Source: Acidobacteriota bacterium (GTDB lineage: Bacteria > Acidobacteriota > B3-B38 > Guanabaribacteriales > JAGGZT01). From it: DNA of 33,265 nt. This document shows positions 17,221-25,521 of the stretch, in pieces (the stretch's first letter is position 1; each line of letters begins with the position of its first letter). Below the pieces are notes generated by a model. That model ran no database searches, was not told the DNA's origin, and saw only the letters and a program-made list of their open reading frames with translations. The stretch spans positions 1-33,265 of the forward strand of contig JAGGZT010000057.1 in assembly GCA_021161905.1 (NCBI GenBank). Reading direction: 5' to 3'. The position numbers and the translations under genes were made by a program.

Positions 17221-17638
17221 CTTTCTCCTCCTTTTCCTTCTCCGTCTCCGCCTTCTCTAATTCAGCAGGAGAAGCGGGGATTTCCTCCTTCTCCTCTACC
17301 CCCTTCTCCCCAGCAAGGAGTTTCGCTAACAGTTTTTTCTTCTTTATCCGCACCGTGAGATAACGGAGGACCTCCTCCTTCAGCTTGAGCTGCCTCTCTA
17401 CCTTTCGGTCCACTCCGGGATCAGCCTGATAGAGGATGTAGACATAATATCCCTTCTCAAACTTCTTTATCGGATAAGCGAGGTCTCGCTCACCCCACTT
17501 TTCAACCTTCATTATCTCCCCATCCTCCCGCTCGATCAACAGGAGGATCTCCTCTATGAGGCCCTTCCTCTCCTCGTCGGAAAGGGTGGGAGCAATAATA
17601 AAGGTCGTTTCATAAACAGCCTTTTTCAACTCTTCCAT
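17210..17638 (-). CDS. rpsF: Ribosomal protein bS6 with an acidic C-terminal tail
   Basis: This is small-subunit protein S6, which binds 16S rRNA as a heterodimer with S18. The family core is present ([47 protein letters not shown]-like [14 protein letters not shown]). The last 35 or so residues form a Glu/Lys-rich tail. Two ATG codons are adjacent; the GGAGG site is 2 bases from the first (17641) and 5 bases from the second (17638), so the second was chosen. The leader contains a stable hairpin that may be an autoregulatory site. Confidence 0.97.
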   Translation of the reverse strand: MEELKKAVYETTFIIAPTLSDEERKGLIEEILLLIEREDGEIMKVEKWGERDLAYPIKKFEKGYYVYILYQADPGVDRKVERQLKLKEEVLRYLTVRIKKKKLLAKLLAGEKGVEEKEEIPASPAELEKAETEKEKEEKDVS

Positions 17639-17662
17639 CATTACCTCCTTTCGGCTTAAATA

Positions 17663-17686
17663 GCCCCTTCCTCATCGGGGAGGGGC
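17663..17686 (-). promoter_or_regulatory. Hairpin in the rpsF leader, possible S6:S18 autoregulatory element
   Basis: A nine-pair G/C-rich stem (GCCCCTCCCC paired with GGAAGGGGC on the minus strand, small GATGA-type loop) sits between the stop of the pyrophosphatase-like gene and rpsF, ending about 20 bases before the ribosome binding site. No T-run follows, so it is a poor terminator. Leaders of rpsF in many bacteria carry a structure bound by the S6:S18 complex, with conserved CCG and G-rich segments. The CCCCG in this apical region is compatible, but I could not verify the consensus. Confidence 0.4.
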
Positions 17687-17700
17687 AAGGAGTTTCTTAT

Positions 17701-19395
17701 TTAAAAGAAAGAACCATACCTCGCAACGAGCATCACAACAAACAAAGTAAAAAGAGCGGTAAGCTTCATCAAATTAAGCACCGCCGGCGCTGCCACCCGA
17801 GCAAGGGGAGAACCAACGATGGCTCCGTCCGTCGCCCCCTTGAGAGAAAACTCATCCTTCTTTTCCCCTTCAGCTACCGCCTTAGCCGCCTGCTCCCAGG
17901 CTCCTCCTGAAGCGAACATCATCAGGGCGATGAGAATACCAGAAGCAAAGAGGCCAAAAAGCATCCCCCCAAGCGCACCCCTACCGAGAAGAAACCCGAC
18001 CAAGGGTGGAAAGATAAGGGCGAAAACAACGGGAATAAGCGCCCTTCTTCCGGCATAGGAGGCAAGGGAAGAAACCTTAAGGGCTTTTCCCGCCTCATCA
18101 CGGCGGGCAAGTCTGCTCACCCCGGAAAGGACCGAGGAGACAAAGAAAAAGCTTAAGGCACCACCAGCAAATAGCCCCACCACCACCTTGGCGCTTATCA
18201 CGCTTACCGCCACCATCTGGGCGATCACCGGGTAGGCGAAAATGAGGGAGAGAACAGCTAATGAAGAGGAAAGGAAAAACCACCCCCAGCTGCCTCTGCC
18301 TCGAGGCAGACTATCCTCCACCGCCTCGACAAGCGAGATGAAAGAGAGCGAAGGGGCAAGCAGGGAAAGGGAAAGAGCGGAAAGAGCGATCCCGAAAGAG
18401 CCAGCAAGGCGATAGGAGAGATAGCCGAGAAGAGAAAGGAGCAAGATGGGATAGAAGGTGCTTCCTAAGCCCAAGGCGAACCCAGTTATGATATTGGTGG
18501 CGGAGCCGGTCCTGCTTGACTCAACAAGCTTACCAACGCTCCTTCCTCCAGTGTAGTAACGAGCAATAAAGAAGGAAATCACTCCAAAAAGAATAGCAAC
18601 GAGGAGCACCAGAAAATAACTCCGGGAAAGGGAGAGATAACGACAGAGGAAGAAACCGCCGATGAGGAAGAGAAGGGGGGAGACCAAAATGTTCACTAAC
18701 ACCTTTCTTCGGGAGATATAGGAAAGGATAAACCCCACCACTCCGCTTCCTACCCCAAGGAGAACAAGTGAGAGGAGAAACGGAAGGAGAGAGCCTCTCG
18801 CCGGCTCTGCCAGAAGAAGAAGATAGGAAGCGGCAAAGGAAGCAAACAAGGCTTCAAACGGTTCCACCACCGTAGAGAAAGCCGATCCCCTTCGGGAAAT
18901 AGAGGGGGAAAAGCCCCCGGCAAGCCTCGCCCCTTCGCTAAGAATGCCCTTTCCTATCCGGAAAAAGGAGAAAAGGAGCACCAGAGAAAGAGCCAAGACA
19001 AAAAGGAGTACCCCCTTCCCCCCAGAAAATAAGCGGAAGGTGAGAAATAGGAAAAGGAGGGAGAGGAATCCACCAACCAAAGCCAAGAAATACCCCTCCT
19101 CCACCTTATAGAGGATCCCTCTTTCCCCTATAAACAAGAAAAGTACTGCCAAAAGAACGCCTAAAAGGAAACCGAAAATCGGGGTAGCCCCTTTAGCTAA
19201 GAAGATGACGAAAGCCACTACCAGAGCAACGGGGATAGAGATGAAAAACGCCCACTTCCCCCCATTTAGAGAAGCATCAATGAAATAAGCCTCCTCCTTG
19301 ATCCTCTCTCTATCCCTCAATCTAAAATAGAGGATGATCGAGGATATGAAACCCACGATACCCGATATGAGACCGATAAGGATTAAGTTAGGCAT
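17701..19395 (-). CDS. Degenerate membrane pyrophosphatase (HppA-like) probably without catalytic activity
   Basis: This 564-residue protein with about 14-16 membrane helices aligns along its length with H+/Na+-translocating membrane pyrophosphatases, which normally have 660-800 residues. Family landmarks are GFLLGVLLAVLFLFIGE, RIGKGIL (near 142), YYTGGRSVGKLVESSRTG and SATNIITGFALGLGSTFYP (near 279-315), PPLVGFLLG, and ASGGAWEQAAKAV (near 493). The catalytic parts are missing. After GKGIL the Lys/Asp-rich KAADVGADLVGK and DNVGDNVGD segments are replaced by a shorter non-acidic stretch. The DAYGP...DNAGG block is lost. The final GDTVGDPFKDT is replaced by GAIVGSPLARVA. Pyrophosphate and metal binding should therefore be impossible. 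Overlap with pth is 8 bases, with a strong AAAGGAGGAAGAG site. The frame is clean, so it is a conserved coding gene, not a pseudogene. Its role is unknown. Confidence 0.85.
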   Translation of the reverse strand: MPNLILIGLISGIVGFISSIILYFRLRDRERIKEEAYFIDASLNGGKWAFFISIPVALVVAFVIFLAKGATPIFGFLLGVLLAVLFLFIGERGILYKVEEGYFLALVGGFLSLLFLFLTFRLFSGGKGVLLFVLALSLVLLFSFFRIGKGILSEGARLAGGFSPSISRRGSAFSTVVEPFEALFASFAASYLLLLAEPARGSLLPFLLSLVLLGVGSGVVGFILSYISRRKVLVNILVSPLLFLIGGFFLCRYLSLSRSYFLVLLVAILFGVISFFIARYYTGGRSVGKLVESSRTGSATNIITGFALGLGSTFYPILLLSLLGYLSYRLAGSFGIALSALSLSLLAPSLSFISLVEAVEDSLPRGRGSWGWFFLSSSLAVLSLIFAYPVIAQMVAVSVISAKVVVGLFAGGALSFFFVSSVLSGVSRLARRDEAGKALKVSSLASYAGRRALIPVVFALIFPPLVGFLLGRGALGGMLFGLFASGILIALMMFASGGAWEQAAKAVAEGEKKDEFSLKGATDGAIVGSPLARVAAPAVLNLMKLTALFTLFVVMLVARYGSFF

Positions 19396-19975
19396 CTCTT
19401 CCTCCTTTATCTCTGCGATTGAAGATACTCATCGCTTTTGCCACCCCACAGGAGATAATGAGCTCCACTGCCTCCTTCACTTTGGGCAAAGCCTGCTCCA
19501 CCAGCGACAGCTCCTCTGGGGCGAAAGGTGATAAGACGAAGGAAGAAAGGTCCTCCCCCTTTATCCTCCTTCCCCTAAGACCGAGACGAATCCGGGTGAA
19601 ATCCTCTGTTCCTATCTCCTCAATAACCGAGAGAACTCCCTTATGCCCTCCTGCACCACCATTTACCTTAATCCTTACCCTACCGAGCTCTATATCGACA
19701 TCATCGTGGAGGACAATAAGATCTTCCGTGGAAATCGGGTAGTCAGCAAGGACATCCGCCACCGCCCGACCACTCAGGTTCATAAAGGTAACCGGCTTAA
19801 CCAACACTACCTCCTCCCCTTCCATTCTCGTCTCAGCAGCTAAATAAAAACCCCTATCTTCAGCAATCCTCACCCCGAGGATATCTGCCAGATAATCAAG
19901 AGCGATAAAACCAAAATTATGCCTTGTCCCCTGGTAAAAAACCCCAGGGTTGCCTAATCCCACTACCGCCTTCAA
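19388..19975 (-). CDS. pth: Peptidyl-tRNA hydrolase
   Basis: Pth releases tRNA from peptidyl-tRNA dropped by stalled ribosomes. The 195-residue protein has the catalytic set Asn9 (GLGNPG), His19 (GTRHNFGF), Asn66 (FMNLSG), Asp91 (VLHDDVD) and His111 (GGAGGHKG). The start is TTG at 19973-19975 preceded by AAGGAAAGAGAGG; it begins exactly at the family N-terminus. It lies 21 bases downstream of rplY and overlaps the pyrophosphatase-like gene by 8 bases. Confidence 0.97.
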   Translation of the reverse strand: MKAVVGLGNPGVFYQGTRHNFGFIALDYLADILGVRIAEDRGFYLAAETRMEGEEVVLVKPVTFMNLSGRAVADVLADYPISTEDLIVLHDDVDIELGRVRIKVNGGAGGHKGVLSVIEEIGTEDFTRIRLGLRGRRIKGEDLSSFVLSPFAPEELSLVEQALPKVKEAVELIISCGVAKAMSIFNRRDKGGRDA

Positions 19976-19996
19976 CCTCTCTTTCCTTAGCCAAGA

Positions 19997-20671
19997 TCAT
20001 TCCTTCTCCCCCTCTTCTTCTTTCTCCTCTACCTTCTCCTCTACTTCCTTCTTCTCCTCTTCCACCGCCTCCTCAGCCTCCTCGGTCACCTCAACGGCTT
20101 CCGCTGCCACCTTAGCCGGAGCTCCAATGTGAACTACAGTGAGGGTTGGATCGCTTACTATCTCCACCTTCTCTGGAGGAGTTATATCAGAGATGTGGAG
20201 CGAGTCTCCCGTCCTCAGCTCGGTAATATCGAGCTCTATATGGTCAGGTATATCCCCAGGAAGGCATTCTATTTCCACCTCGCGGAGCAAGAACTCAACG
20301 ATTCCGCCTTCTTCTTTTACCCCTTTTGCCTCGCCGGTAAGGACAATGGGAATATGGACCCGGATCCTCTTCGTCATTGAGATGCGGAGGAAATCAACAT
20401 GAGCCAAGGTATCCCTTATGGGATCGACCTGATAGTCCTTTATGATTACCTTCTCCTCCTTTTTCTTTCCGATCTTCAACCGAAGAATGGTAGACTCCCC
20501 CTTTCCCGATCTTATGAGCGGAAGCACCGGCTTGGGATCGATGGCGATCGGTATGGGTTTTTTATTCTCACCATAGATGATTGCTGGTATCCGCCCGTTC
20601 CTTCTCAATCTCCGGGCAACATTCTTTCCCAGCTCTTTTCTCTCCTCAGCGGTAATCAATTTCTCTTCCAT
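19997..20671 (-). CDS. rplY: Ribosomal protein bL25, long CTC form
   Basis: This 224-residue 5S-rRNA-binding protein has the L25 domain (about 1-95, with RRNGRIPAIIYGENKKPIPI and DTLAHVDFLRI) followed by the TL5/CTC C-terminal beta domain (about 100-185, with LPGDIPDHIELDITELRTGDS). The end is a Glu/Lys-rich low-complexity tail of about 40 residues. It lies 12 bases after prs and 21 bases before pth, an order conserved in many bacteria. Confidence 0.97.
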   Translation of the reverse strand: MEEKLITAEERKELGKNVARRLRRNGRIPAIIYGENKKPIPIAIDPKPVLPLIRSGKGESTILRLKIGKKKEEKVIIKDYQVDPIRDTLAHVDFLRISMTKRIRVHIPIVLTGEAKGVKEEGGIVEFLLREVEIECLPGDIPDHIELDITELRTGDSLHISDITPPEKVEIVSDPTLTVVHIGAPAKVAAEAVEVTEEAEEAVEEEKKEVEEKVEEKEEEGEKE

Positions 20672-20683
20672 CTTCTCTCCTCT

Positions 20684-21625
20684 CTAAACGAATAATGAAC
20701 TCACCGAATCCCCCCTATGGATCCTCCTTATCGCCTCCCCGAGTAAGGGGGCTACCGAGAGTTGAACGATCTTACCCGACGCTCTCGCCTTCTCAGAAAG
20801 GGGTATCGAATTGGTCACCACCACCTCGACTATCTCCGAGCTCTCCAGCCTATCAAGTGCCGGTCCGGAGAATACTGGATGGGTGCCATAGGCGTAAACC
20901 GCTTTTGCCCCGTTCTCCAGAAGGGCTTTCGCTGTTTTCACCATAGTACCAGCGGTATCTATCATATCATCTATTATGAACGCATTTTTACCCTCGACCT
21001 CTCCAATGATATGTAGTACCTCTGCTTGGTTTGCTCCCACCCGCCTCTTATCCGCTATAGCCAAACTTACATTAAGCCTCTTGGCAAAAGCCCTTGCTCG
21101 CTCTACCCCGCCAGCATCCGGAGAAACAAGCACCAAGGGCGAAAGCCCCTTTTTCTTGATGTAATCTATTGCCACCGGGGTAGAAAAGAGATGGTCAACC
21201 GGAATGTCGAAGAAGCCCTGGATCTGGGGGGCATGAAGATCAAGAGCAAGGATACGGTTAGCCCCCGCTGCCGAAAGAAGATCCGCCACCAACTTGGCAC
21301 TAATCGGCACCCGGGGCTTGTCCTTCCTATCCTGTCTCGCATAACCGTAATAGGGGATGACCGCGGTTATCCTCCCCGCTGATGCCCGGGAAAAGGCATC
21401 GAGCATAACCAGAAGCTCCATAAGATTATGGTTCACCGGGGGGCAGGTGGGTTGAATGATGAAGACATCCTTCCCCCGTACATTCTCCATTATCTGACAA
21501 TATATCTCCCCATCACTAAAGGTGGAAAGATGGAGCTCCCCTATAGGTATCCCCAAATAATCGCATATCGCCTTTGATAACTCAGGATTGGCGTTTCCAG
21601 AAAAGACCTTAAGCTCACCGTCCAC
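20684..21625 (-). CDS. prs: Ribose-phosphate pyrophosphokinase (PRPP synthase)
   Basis: Prs makes PRPP from ribose 5-phosphate and ATP for nucleotide, histidine and tryptophan synthesis. Its 313 residues show the N-terminal [13 protein letters not shown], the flexible-loop [52 protein letters not shown] and the PRPP-binding loop [11 protein letters not shown]. The start is GTG at 21623-21625, preceded by GGGAGG at good spacing. It lies 30 bases downstream of tRNA-Gln, so the two may share a transcript. Confidence 0.97.
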   Translation of the reverse strand: MDGELKVFSGNANPELSKAICDYLGIPIGELHLSTFSDGEIYCQIMENVRGKDVFIIQPTCPPVNHNLMELLVMLDAFSRASAGRITAVIPYYGYARQDRKDKPRVPISAKLVADLLSAAGANRILALDLHAPQIQGFFDIPVDHLFSTPVAIDYIKKKGLSPLVLVSPDAGGVERARAFAKRLNVSLAIADKRRVGANQAEVLHIIGEVEGKNAFIIDDMIDTAGTMVKTAKALLENGAKAVYAYGTHPVFSGPALDRLESSEIVEVVVTNSIPLSEKARASGKIVQLSVAPLLGEAIRRIHRGDSVSSLFV

Positions 21626-21655
21626 CGTAAACCTCCCTGTAAATCACCACATAAA

Positions 21656-21729
21656 TGGCTGGGGCGGGAGGATTCGAACCTCCGCACCGGGTTCCAAAGA
21701 CCCGTGTCCTGCCACTAGACGACGCCCCA
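21656..21729 (-). tRNA. tRNA-Gln (anticodon UUG)
   Basis: The minus strand folds as a complete tRNA. The acceptor stem TGGGGCG pairs with CGCCCCA, the anticodon stem-loop CGGGT-CTTTGGA-ACCCG gives anticodon TTG (Gln), and the T arm is GGAGG-TTCGAAT-CCTCC. The discriminator base is G and the CCA end is encoded (21656-21658). The position between ispE and prs is common in several phyla. Confidence 0.96.
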
Positions 21730-21753
21730 GCGGATACAATATGATCCCTTTTA

Positions 21754-21759
21754 ATTATA
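21754..21759 (-). promoter_or_regulatory. Candidate -10 box for tRNA-Gln and prs
   Basis: The A/T-rich 73-base gap between the ispE stop and the tRNA contains a perfect minus-strand TATAAT. No convincing -35 is found 16-18 bases upstream (GGTGAA is the best). It would start transcription about 18 bases before the mature tRNA. Confidence 0.35.
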
Positions 21760-21802
21760 ATCCAAAAATTGATAAATTCACCACAAACCTTAACTCCGAA
21801 AA

Positions 21803-22687
21803 TCACTTCCAATCCTTAAACATACGCTTCACATACTCATCACGCAAAAGAGGCGTCGTTAGAAAAACACGCATCCTCTCTTTAAAAAAAGCCACCGCCT
21901 CTACCGCCTCCTTCCGTTCCGAAAAAAGACCAAAAAGGGAAGGACCACTTCCCGACATCAACGCCCCCTTTGCCCCCTTCCTCCTAAGTTCCTCCTTTAA
22001 GGAAGAAAGCTCGGGGAAACTCTTTTCTACCACCCTCTCCAAATCGTTAAAGAGCAAAATCTCTTTCTTCCCCTCACCGAGAAGAAGCCCATTCATATTA
22101 ATTTCTTTCCTCTTCCTTGTCAACAGCTTATCGTACTCATTGTACGCCCAAGCAGTACTAATTTCAAAATCCGGGGAAAGAAGAACAATATAAGGAAAAG
22201 GAAGGGAAAATTCCAAAGGACGAAGCTCGTCCCCTCTGCCAGACCCCAAAACCGCTCCCCCCATCAGGAAAAAAGGGGCATCCGCCCCGAGAAGACGAGC
22301 AAGGGGAAACAATTCCTCCTTCGATAACCCTACATCGAAAAGCCTGTTCATCCCAAGGAGAACCGTAGCTGCGTTACTACTTCCCCCAGCCAAACCGGCG
22401 GCAAGAGGGATCCTTTTTTTGATCTCTATCCGTACCCCCAACCTGATCCCCACCCTGTCCAAAAAGAGCTTTGCCGCCTTCACCGCCAAATTCCGCTCAT
22501 CGACAGGAAGACGGGGTTCGTTTGAGGAGAACTCTATCCCTTCCTGCCTCCTCTCTATCGTGATTAGATCACAAAGGGAGATGGTCTGATAAAGGGTTCT
22601 TATCTCGTGGTAACCATCATCCCTTTTCTCGCCCACCTTTAAAAAGAGATTTATTTTAGCAAATGAGCAAAGTTCTATCCTTTTCAT
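21803..22687 (-). CDS. ispE: IspE, 4-diphosphocytidyl-2-C-methyl-D-erythritol kinase
   Basis: IspE phosphorylates CDP-ME in the MEP isoprenoid pathway. This 294-residue GHMP kinase has substrate motif FAKINLFLKVGEKRDDGYHE, the glycine-rich ATP loop PLAAGLAGGSSNAATVL with the catalytic Asp before RVGIRL-type sequence region (GADAPFFLMGG), and the third motif KGALMSGSGPSLFG. Its start overlaps the LolB-like gene by four bases (ATGA), indicating coupling. With the ispH fusion and the polyprenyl synthase it is one of three isoprenoid genes in the window. Confidence 0.97.
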   Translation of the reverse strand: MKRIELCSFAKINLFLKVGEKRDDGYHEIRTLYQTISLCDLITIERRQEGIEFSSNEPRLPVDERNLAVKAAKLFLDRVGIRLGVRIEIKKRIPLAAGLAGGSSNAATVLLGMNRLFDVGLSKEELFPLARLLGADAPFFLMGGAVLGSGRGDELRPLEFSLPFPYIVLLSPDFEISTAWAYNEYDKLLTRKRKEINMNGLLLGEGKKEILLFNDLERVVEKSFPELSSLKEELRRKGAKGALMSGSGPSLFGLFSERKEAVEAVAFFKERMRVFLTTPLLRDEYVKRMFKDWK

Positions 22688-23526
22688 TCGCCCTCCCTAA
22701 AAAGAAGGGGGGTCTCACCCTTGATATGGGATAGAGGAATAAAGGTAACATCGGAAGGGAAAACGAAGGAAAAAGCATCTCCCTTAAGGAAAGAAGGATT
22801 AATGGTGATATCCTTAGCCCTCAATCTTAGGTTCAGCCCTTCATCGGGTAGTTCTATCTCGATGAGCTTTGGGAAAAGACGGAAGCCAACATTGAAGAAA
22901 GAACGATAAGAGACCGAAACCACCTTTCCCCTTTTCTCCATTTCAAGTGCTGAAAATGATGGGATGCGAGGATCAATAAAAACAGCCCCTTTGCCATCCG
23001 AAGAAGAAAGCCTAACCTCAATAAGACCCTTCCCCTCGTCGAAACGGGGTGAGGAAAACCGATATCCAGCATCAGGAACAAGAGCACCAAGAACGACCGC
23101 CACCACTTCGGAGGGGGAAAGATTTACCCCAATGAGGCGGAAGAGCGTCTCTGAAGTAGCGGGAGCGGTTACAACCTTTTTGTCCTTTATATAGTAGAGA
23201 TAGACCTTATCCTTATTCATCAAGAAAAGAAGGGAGGTTCCCCCAAATGGTCCTCCAAGCTCAAGCCGGAGCAAAGAATCCCTCTTTGCGAGAAGCGTCC
23301 CCTCCGCTTTGTGCCTTTTTCCCCTCACATTTAAGAGAAAGGTAAACCGCCCACCAAGAGAGTGAACCTCAGCCACCTTCTCCTGCACCTCCCTCACGAA
23401 GGAGGAGGGATTGCTCCTCGCCCGTCGGTAAAGCTCAGGAGAGAGCCGTGGCTTGGGGGCACAAGAGAAAAGAGAGAAAACAAGAAGAGAAAGAAAGAAT
23501 ACTCGGAGGAGTAAACCCTTTTTCAT
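22684..23526 (-). CDS. LolB-like outer-membrane lipoprotein
   Basis: This 280-residue lipoprotein has a signal peptide and lipobox SLFSC with Cys22. The mature protein starts with a helix and then alternates strands in the style of LolB/LolA half-barrels (for example GGRFTFLLNVRGKRHKAEGTLLAKRD and RLELGGPFGGTSLLFLMNKDKVYLYY). It resembles the DUF4292/LolB-like group. In gamma-proteobacteria lolB lies directly before ispE, and here too it overlaps ispE by four bases. A role in receiving or inserting lipoproteins at the outer membrane is therefore inferred. Sequence identity to true LolB is not obvious. It overlaps the upstream TPR gene by four bases as well. Confidence 0.7.
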   Translation of the reverse strand: MKKGLLLRVFFLSLLVFSLFSCAPKPRLSPELYRRARSNPSSFVREVQEKVAEVHSLGGRFTFLLNVRGKRHKAEGTLLAKRDSLLRLELGGPFGGTSLLFLMNKDKVYLYYIKDKKVVTAPATSETLFRLIGVNLSPSEVVAVVLGALVPDAGYRFSSPRFDEGKGLIEVRLSSSDGKGAVFIDPRIPSFSALEMEKRGKVVSVSYRSFFNVGFRLFPKLIEIELPDEGLNLRLRAKDITINPSFLKGDAFSFVFPSDVTFIPLSHIKGETPLLFREGE

Positions 23527-25469
23527 CTCTTCCTCTTGAGGAGCCTTTCTACCTTCTTTATTTTTTTCTTAAGCCTCTTCTCGTCCTCCACCTTAAGGGA
23601 AAGCGCTTTTTTGTAATTGGAAAGGGCATCCTGGTACCGTTTAAGTCTTAAGTAGAGATCGCCCAGGTGCTCCTTTATCTCCCCAGAGGTGGGCTCTTTC
23701 CGTGATGCTGCCTCAAGATATTTTTTGGCGAGCTCGATCTTCCTCTGTCTAAAGTAAGCCCAGCCCAAACTATCGAGATAGGAACCGTTAGCGGGCTCGA
23801 TAGCAAGAGCCCGCTTTATGTAGGATATCGCCTCCCTTAGCCTTATTCCTCTATCAGCGAGCATATATCCAAGATAATTTAGGGCGGAATCGTTTTCCGG
23901 ATTGAGCCTGATCGCTTTCAAAAGAACCCTTTCCGCTAAGACAAACTTCCCGCTCCGCTCATACAAAGCACCAAGAAGGAAATAGAGTCTATCACTTTTG
24001 GGAAATCGTCTAAGGGATGCTCGTACCACTGGGACCCCCTTCCGATATCTCTTCCCTTCAAGATAAAGAGTGGCTAAAGTAGTATGATAGCGTAACTCAT
24101 CAGGAAAATGTTCGATCAAAGACTTTACAATAGCCACCCCTTCATCGAACCTACCATCTCTCACTAAGAGGTTCGCCTTGAGGATCAAGGTGTCGGGATT
24201 TGCCTCCTTCTTGAGCTTCTCCTCGATCAAGGAGAATGCCTTCTCCTTCTCCCCGGCTTCGAAATGGCTTAAAACGATAAAGGGGAAAAGATGAGGAAGC
24301 ATCTTCGAATTTTCCTTTTCCGCCGAGGAGAAAGCAGACAGCGCCTCCTTGTACCGTCCTGACCGATAATAAAGAAGTCCAAGATTGGCATAAAGAACCC
24401 CTCTGTTCTCTGCAAGGAGGGAATTTTCTCCTTCCTTAGCCTTGGCTAAAAGCTTGCTATATACCTTTATCGCACGGTCGTACTCATTTATGCTACTGAG
24501 AAAACGAGCGTAGGAGAAAAGAAGCTCTTCATCCTCCGGAGCATAGGTAAGCGCTCGGTTGAAAAGCTCTTCCGCTTTTGAAAAATCCTTTAGTTGACAA
24601 AAACACTCCGCTTCAAGGCGAAGGGCGGTTATATCATTCGGATCCTTGGAGAGCGCCTTCTCCAAAAGAGATATCGCCTCTTTGGCTTTTCCCAACTTAA
24701 GATAGGAGAAGCCAAGTCCTCGAAGAAATTCGGGCTCATCGGGCTGAAGTTTTAGTGCTCGCTCATAGGTTTCGGCTAAGCCCTGATAGTTCCGATGATA
24801 ACGGTAGAGATTGATGAGGGTAACCAGAGGCCGGAGATCGAGAGGGGCTATCTCCACCGCTTTTTTAAGGCTCTCCTCCGCTTTGGCGAAGTCTTCGAGC
24901 TGGATGTAATCCTGGGCGAGAAGGAGAAAACCCTCCTCTGAGCGAGGCTCGAATTCAATATGATGAAGGAGAGCGGAGATAGACCGGTTAAACTCCTTTT
25001 TCAAGAAATAGAGCCTGCCAAGGAGAAGATAAAGCTCTCCATCCTCCGCTTTAAGTGATCTTGCCCGCTCTAAATAACGGACGGCAAGGTCGATCGTCTC
25101 CTTCCCCCCAGGCTCACCAAGAGCGAGTTGATAGTATATCTCCCCCAGCATTCGAGCGCTACTGCCGGAATTGGGATCTATTCTAAGCGCCTGATTAAGC
25201 GAATCTATCGCCTTTCCCACCTTACCCCGATAAAAATAAAGAGCAGCCATAGCTTCATAGATGGGAATAGCTGTTTTATCGATGGCGAGCGCTCGCTGGT
25301 ATTCGGAAAGAGCCTTATCCCCTTCCCCTTCGAGCTCATAGAGCTTGCCCATCATAAAATGATAATAAGCCTCTCCCTTTATCTTGGTGGGAAGACGGCC
25401 TTCCTGCCAAGGAAAAAGAGAACCTGCGAAGAGAAGAATGGCAAAGAAAACTGTACTTACCCGTCTCAT
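23523..25469 (-). CDS. Secreted protein with many TPR repeats
   Basis: A signal peptide (about residues 1-22, hydrophobic FFAILLFAGSLF, no lipobox) precedes a tandem array of roughly 14-16 tetratricopeptide repeats to residue 625 or so. The repeat pattern is A-x-x-x-Y-x-x-A-L-x-x-D/E-P, for example YHFMMGKLYELEGEGDKALS and SYLDSLGWAYFRQRKIELA. The end is very basic (KKKIKKVERLLKRKR). The protein is most likely a periplasmic scaffold. Its neighbours are an alkaline-phosphatase-fold membrane protein and a LolB-like lipoprotein. ATG 25467-25469 has AAGGGGAG eight bases upstream. No function is assigned. Confidence 0.87.
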   Translation of the reverse strand: MRRVSTVFFAILLFAGSLFPWQEGRLPTKIKGEAYYHFMMGKLYELEGEGDKALSEYQRALAIDKTAIPIYEAMAALYFYRGKVGKAIDSLNQALRIDPNSGSSARMLGEIYYQLALGEPGGKETIDLAVRYLERARSLKAEDGELYLLLGRLYFLKKEFNRSISALLHHIEFEPRSEEGFLLLAQDYIQLEDFAKAEESLKKAVEIAPLDLRPLVTLINLYRYHRNYQGLAETYERALKLQPDEPEFLRGLGFSYLKLGKAKEAISLLEKALSKDPNDITALRLEAECFCQLKDFSKAEELFNRALTYAPEDEELLFSYARFLSSINEYDRAIKVYSKLLAKAKEGENSLLAENRGVLYANLGLLYYRSGRYKEALSAFSSAEKENSKMLPHLFPFIVLSHFEAGEKEKAFSLIEEKLKKEANPDTLILKANLLVRDGRFDEGVAIVKSLIEHFPDELRYHTTLATLYLEGKRYRKGVPVVRASLRRFPKSDRLYFLLGALYERSGKFVLAERVLLKAIRLNPENDSALNYLGYMLADRGIRLREAISYIKRALAIEPANGSYLDSLGWAYFRQRKIELAKKYLEAASRKEPTSGEIKEHLGDLYLRLKRYQDALSNYKKALSLKVEDEKRLKKKIKKVERLLKRKR

Positions 25470-25521
25470 TCCATAAACTCCCCTTCGATTATCTCAAAAA
25501 GAGAGGAAAGGTTCAATCGAC

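Noticed and set aside
21656-21729. tRNA-Gln as an integration (att) site
   Set aside because: No integrase, direct repeat of the tRNA 3' end or change in gene content is seen on either side.
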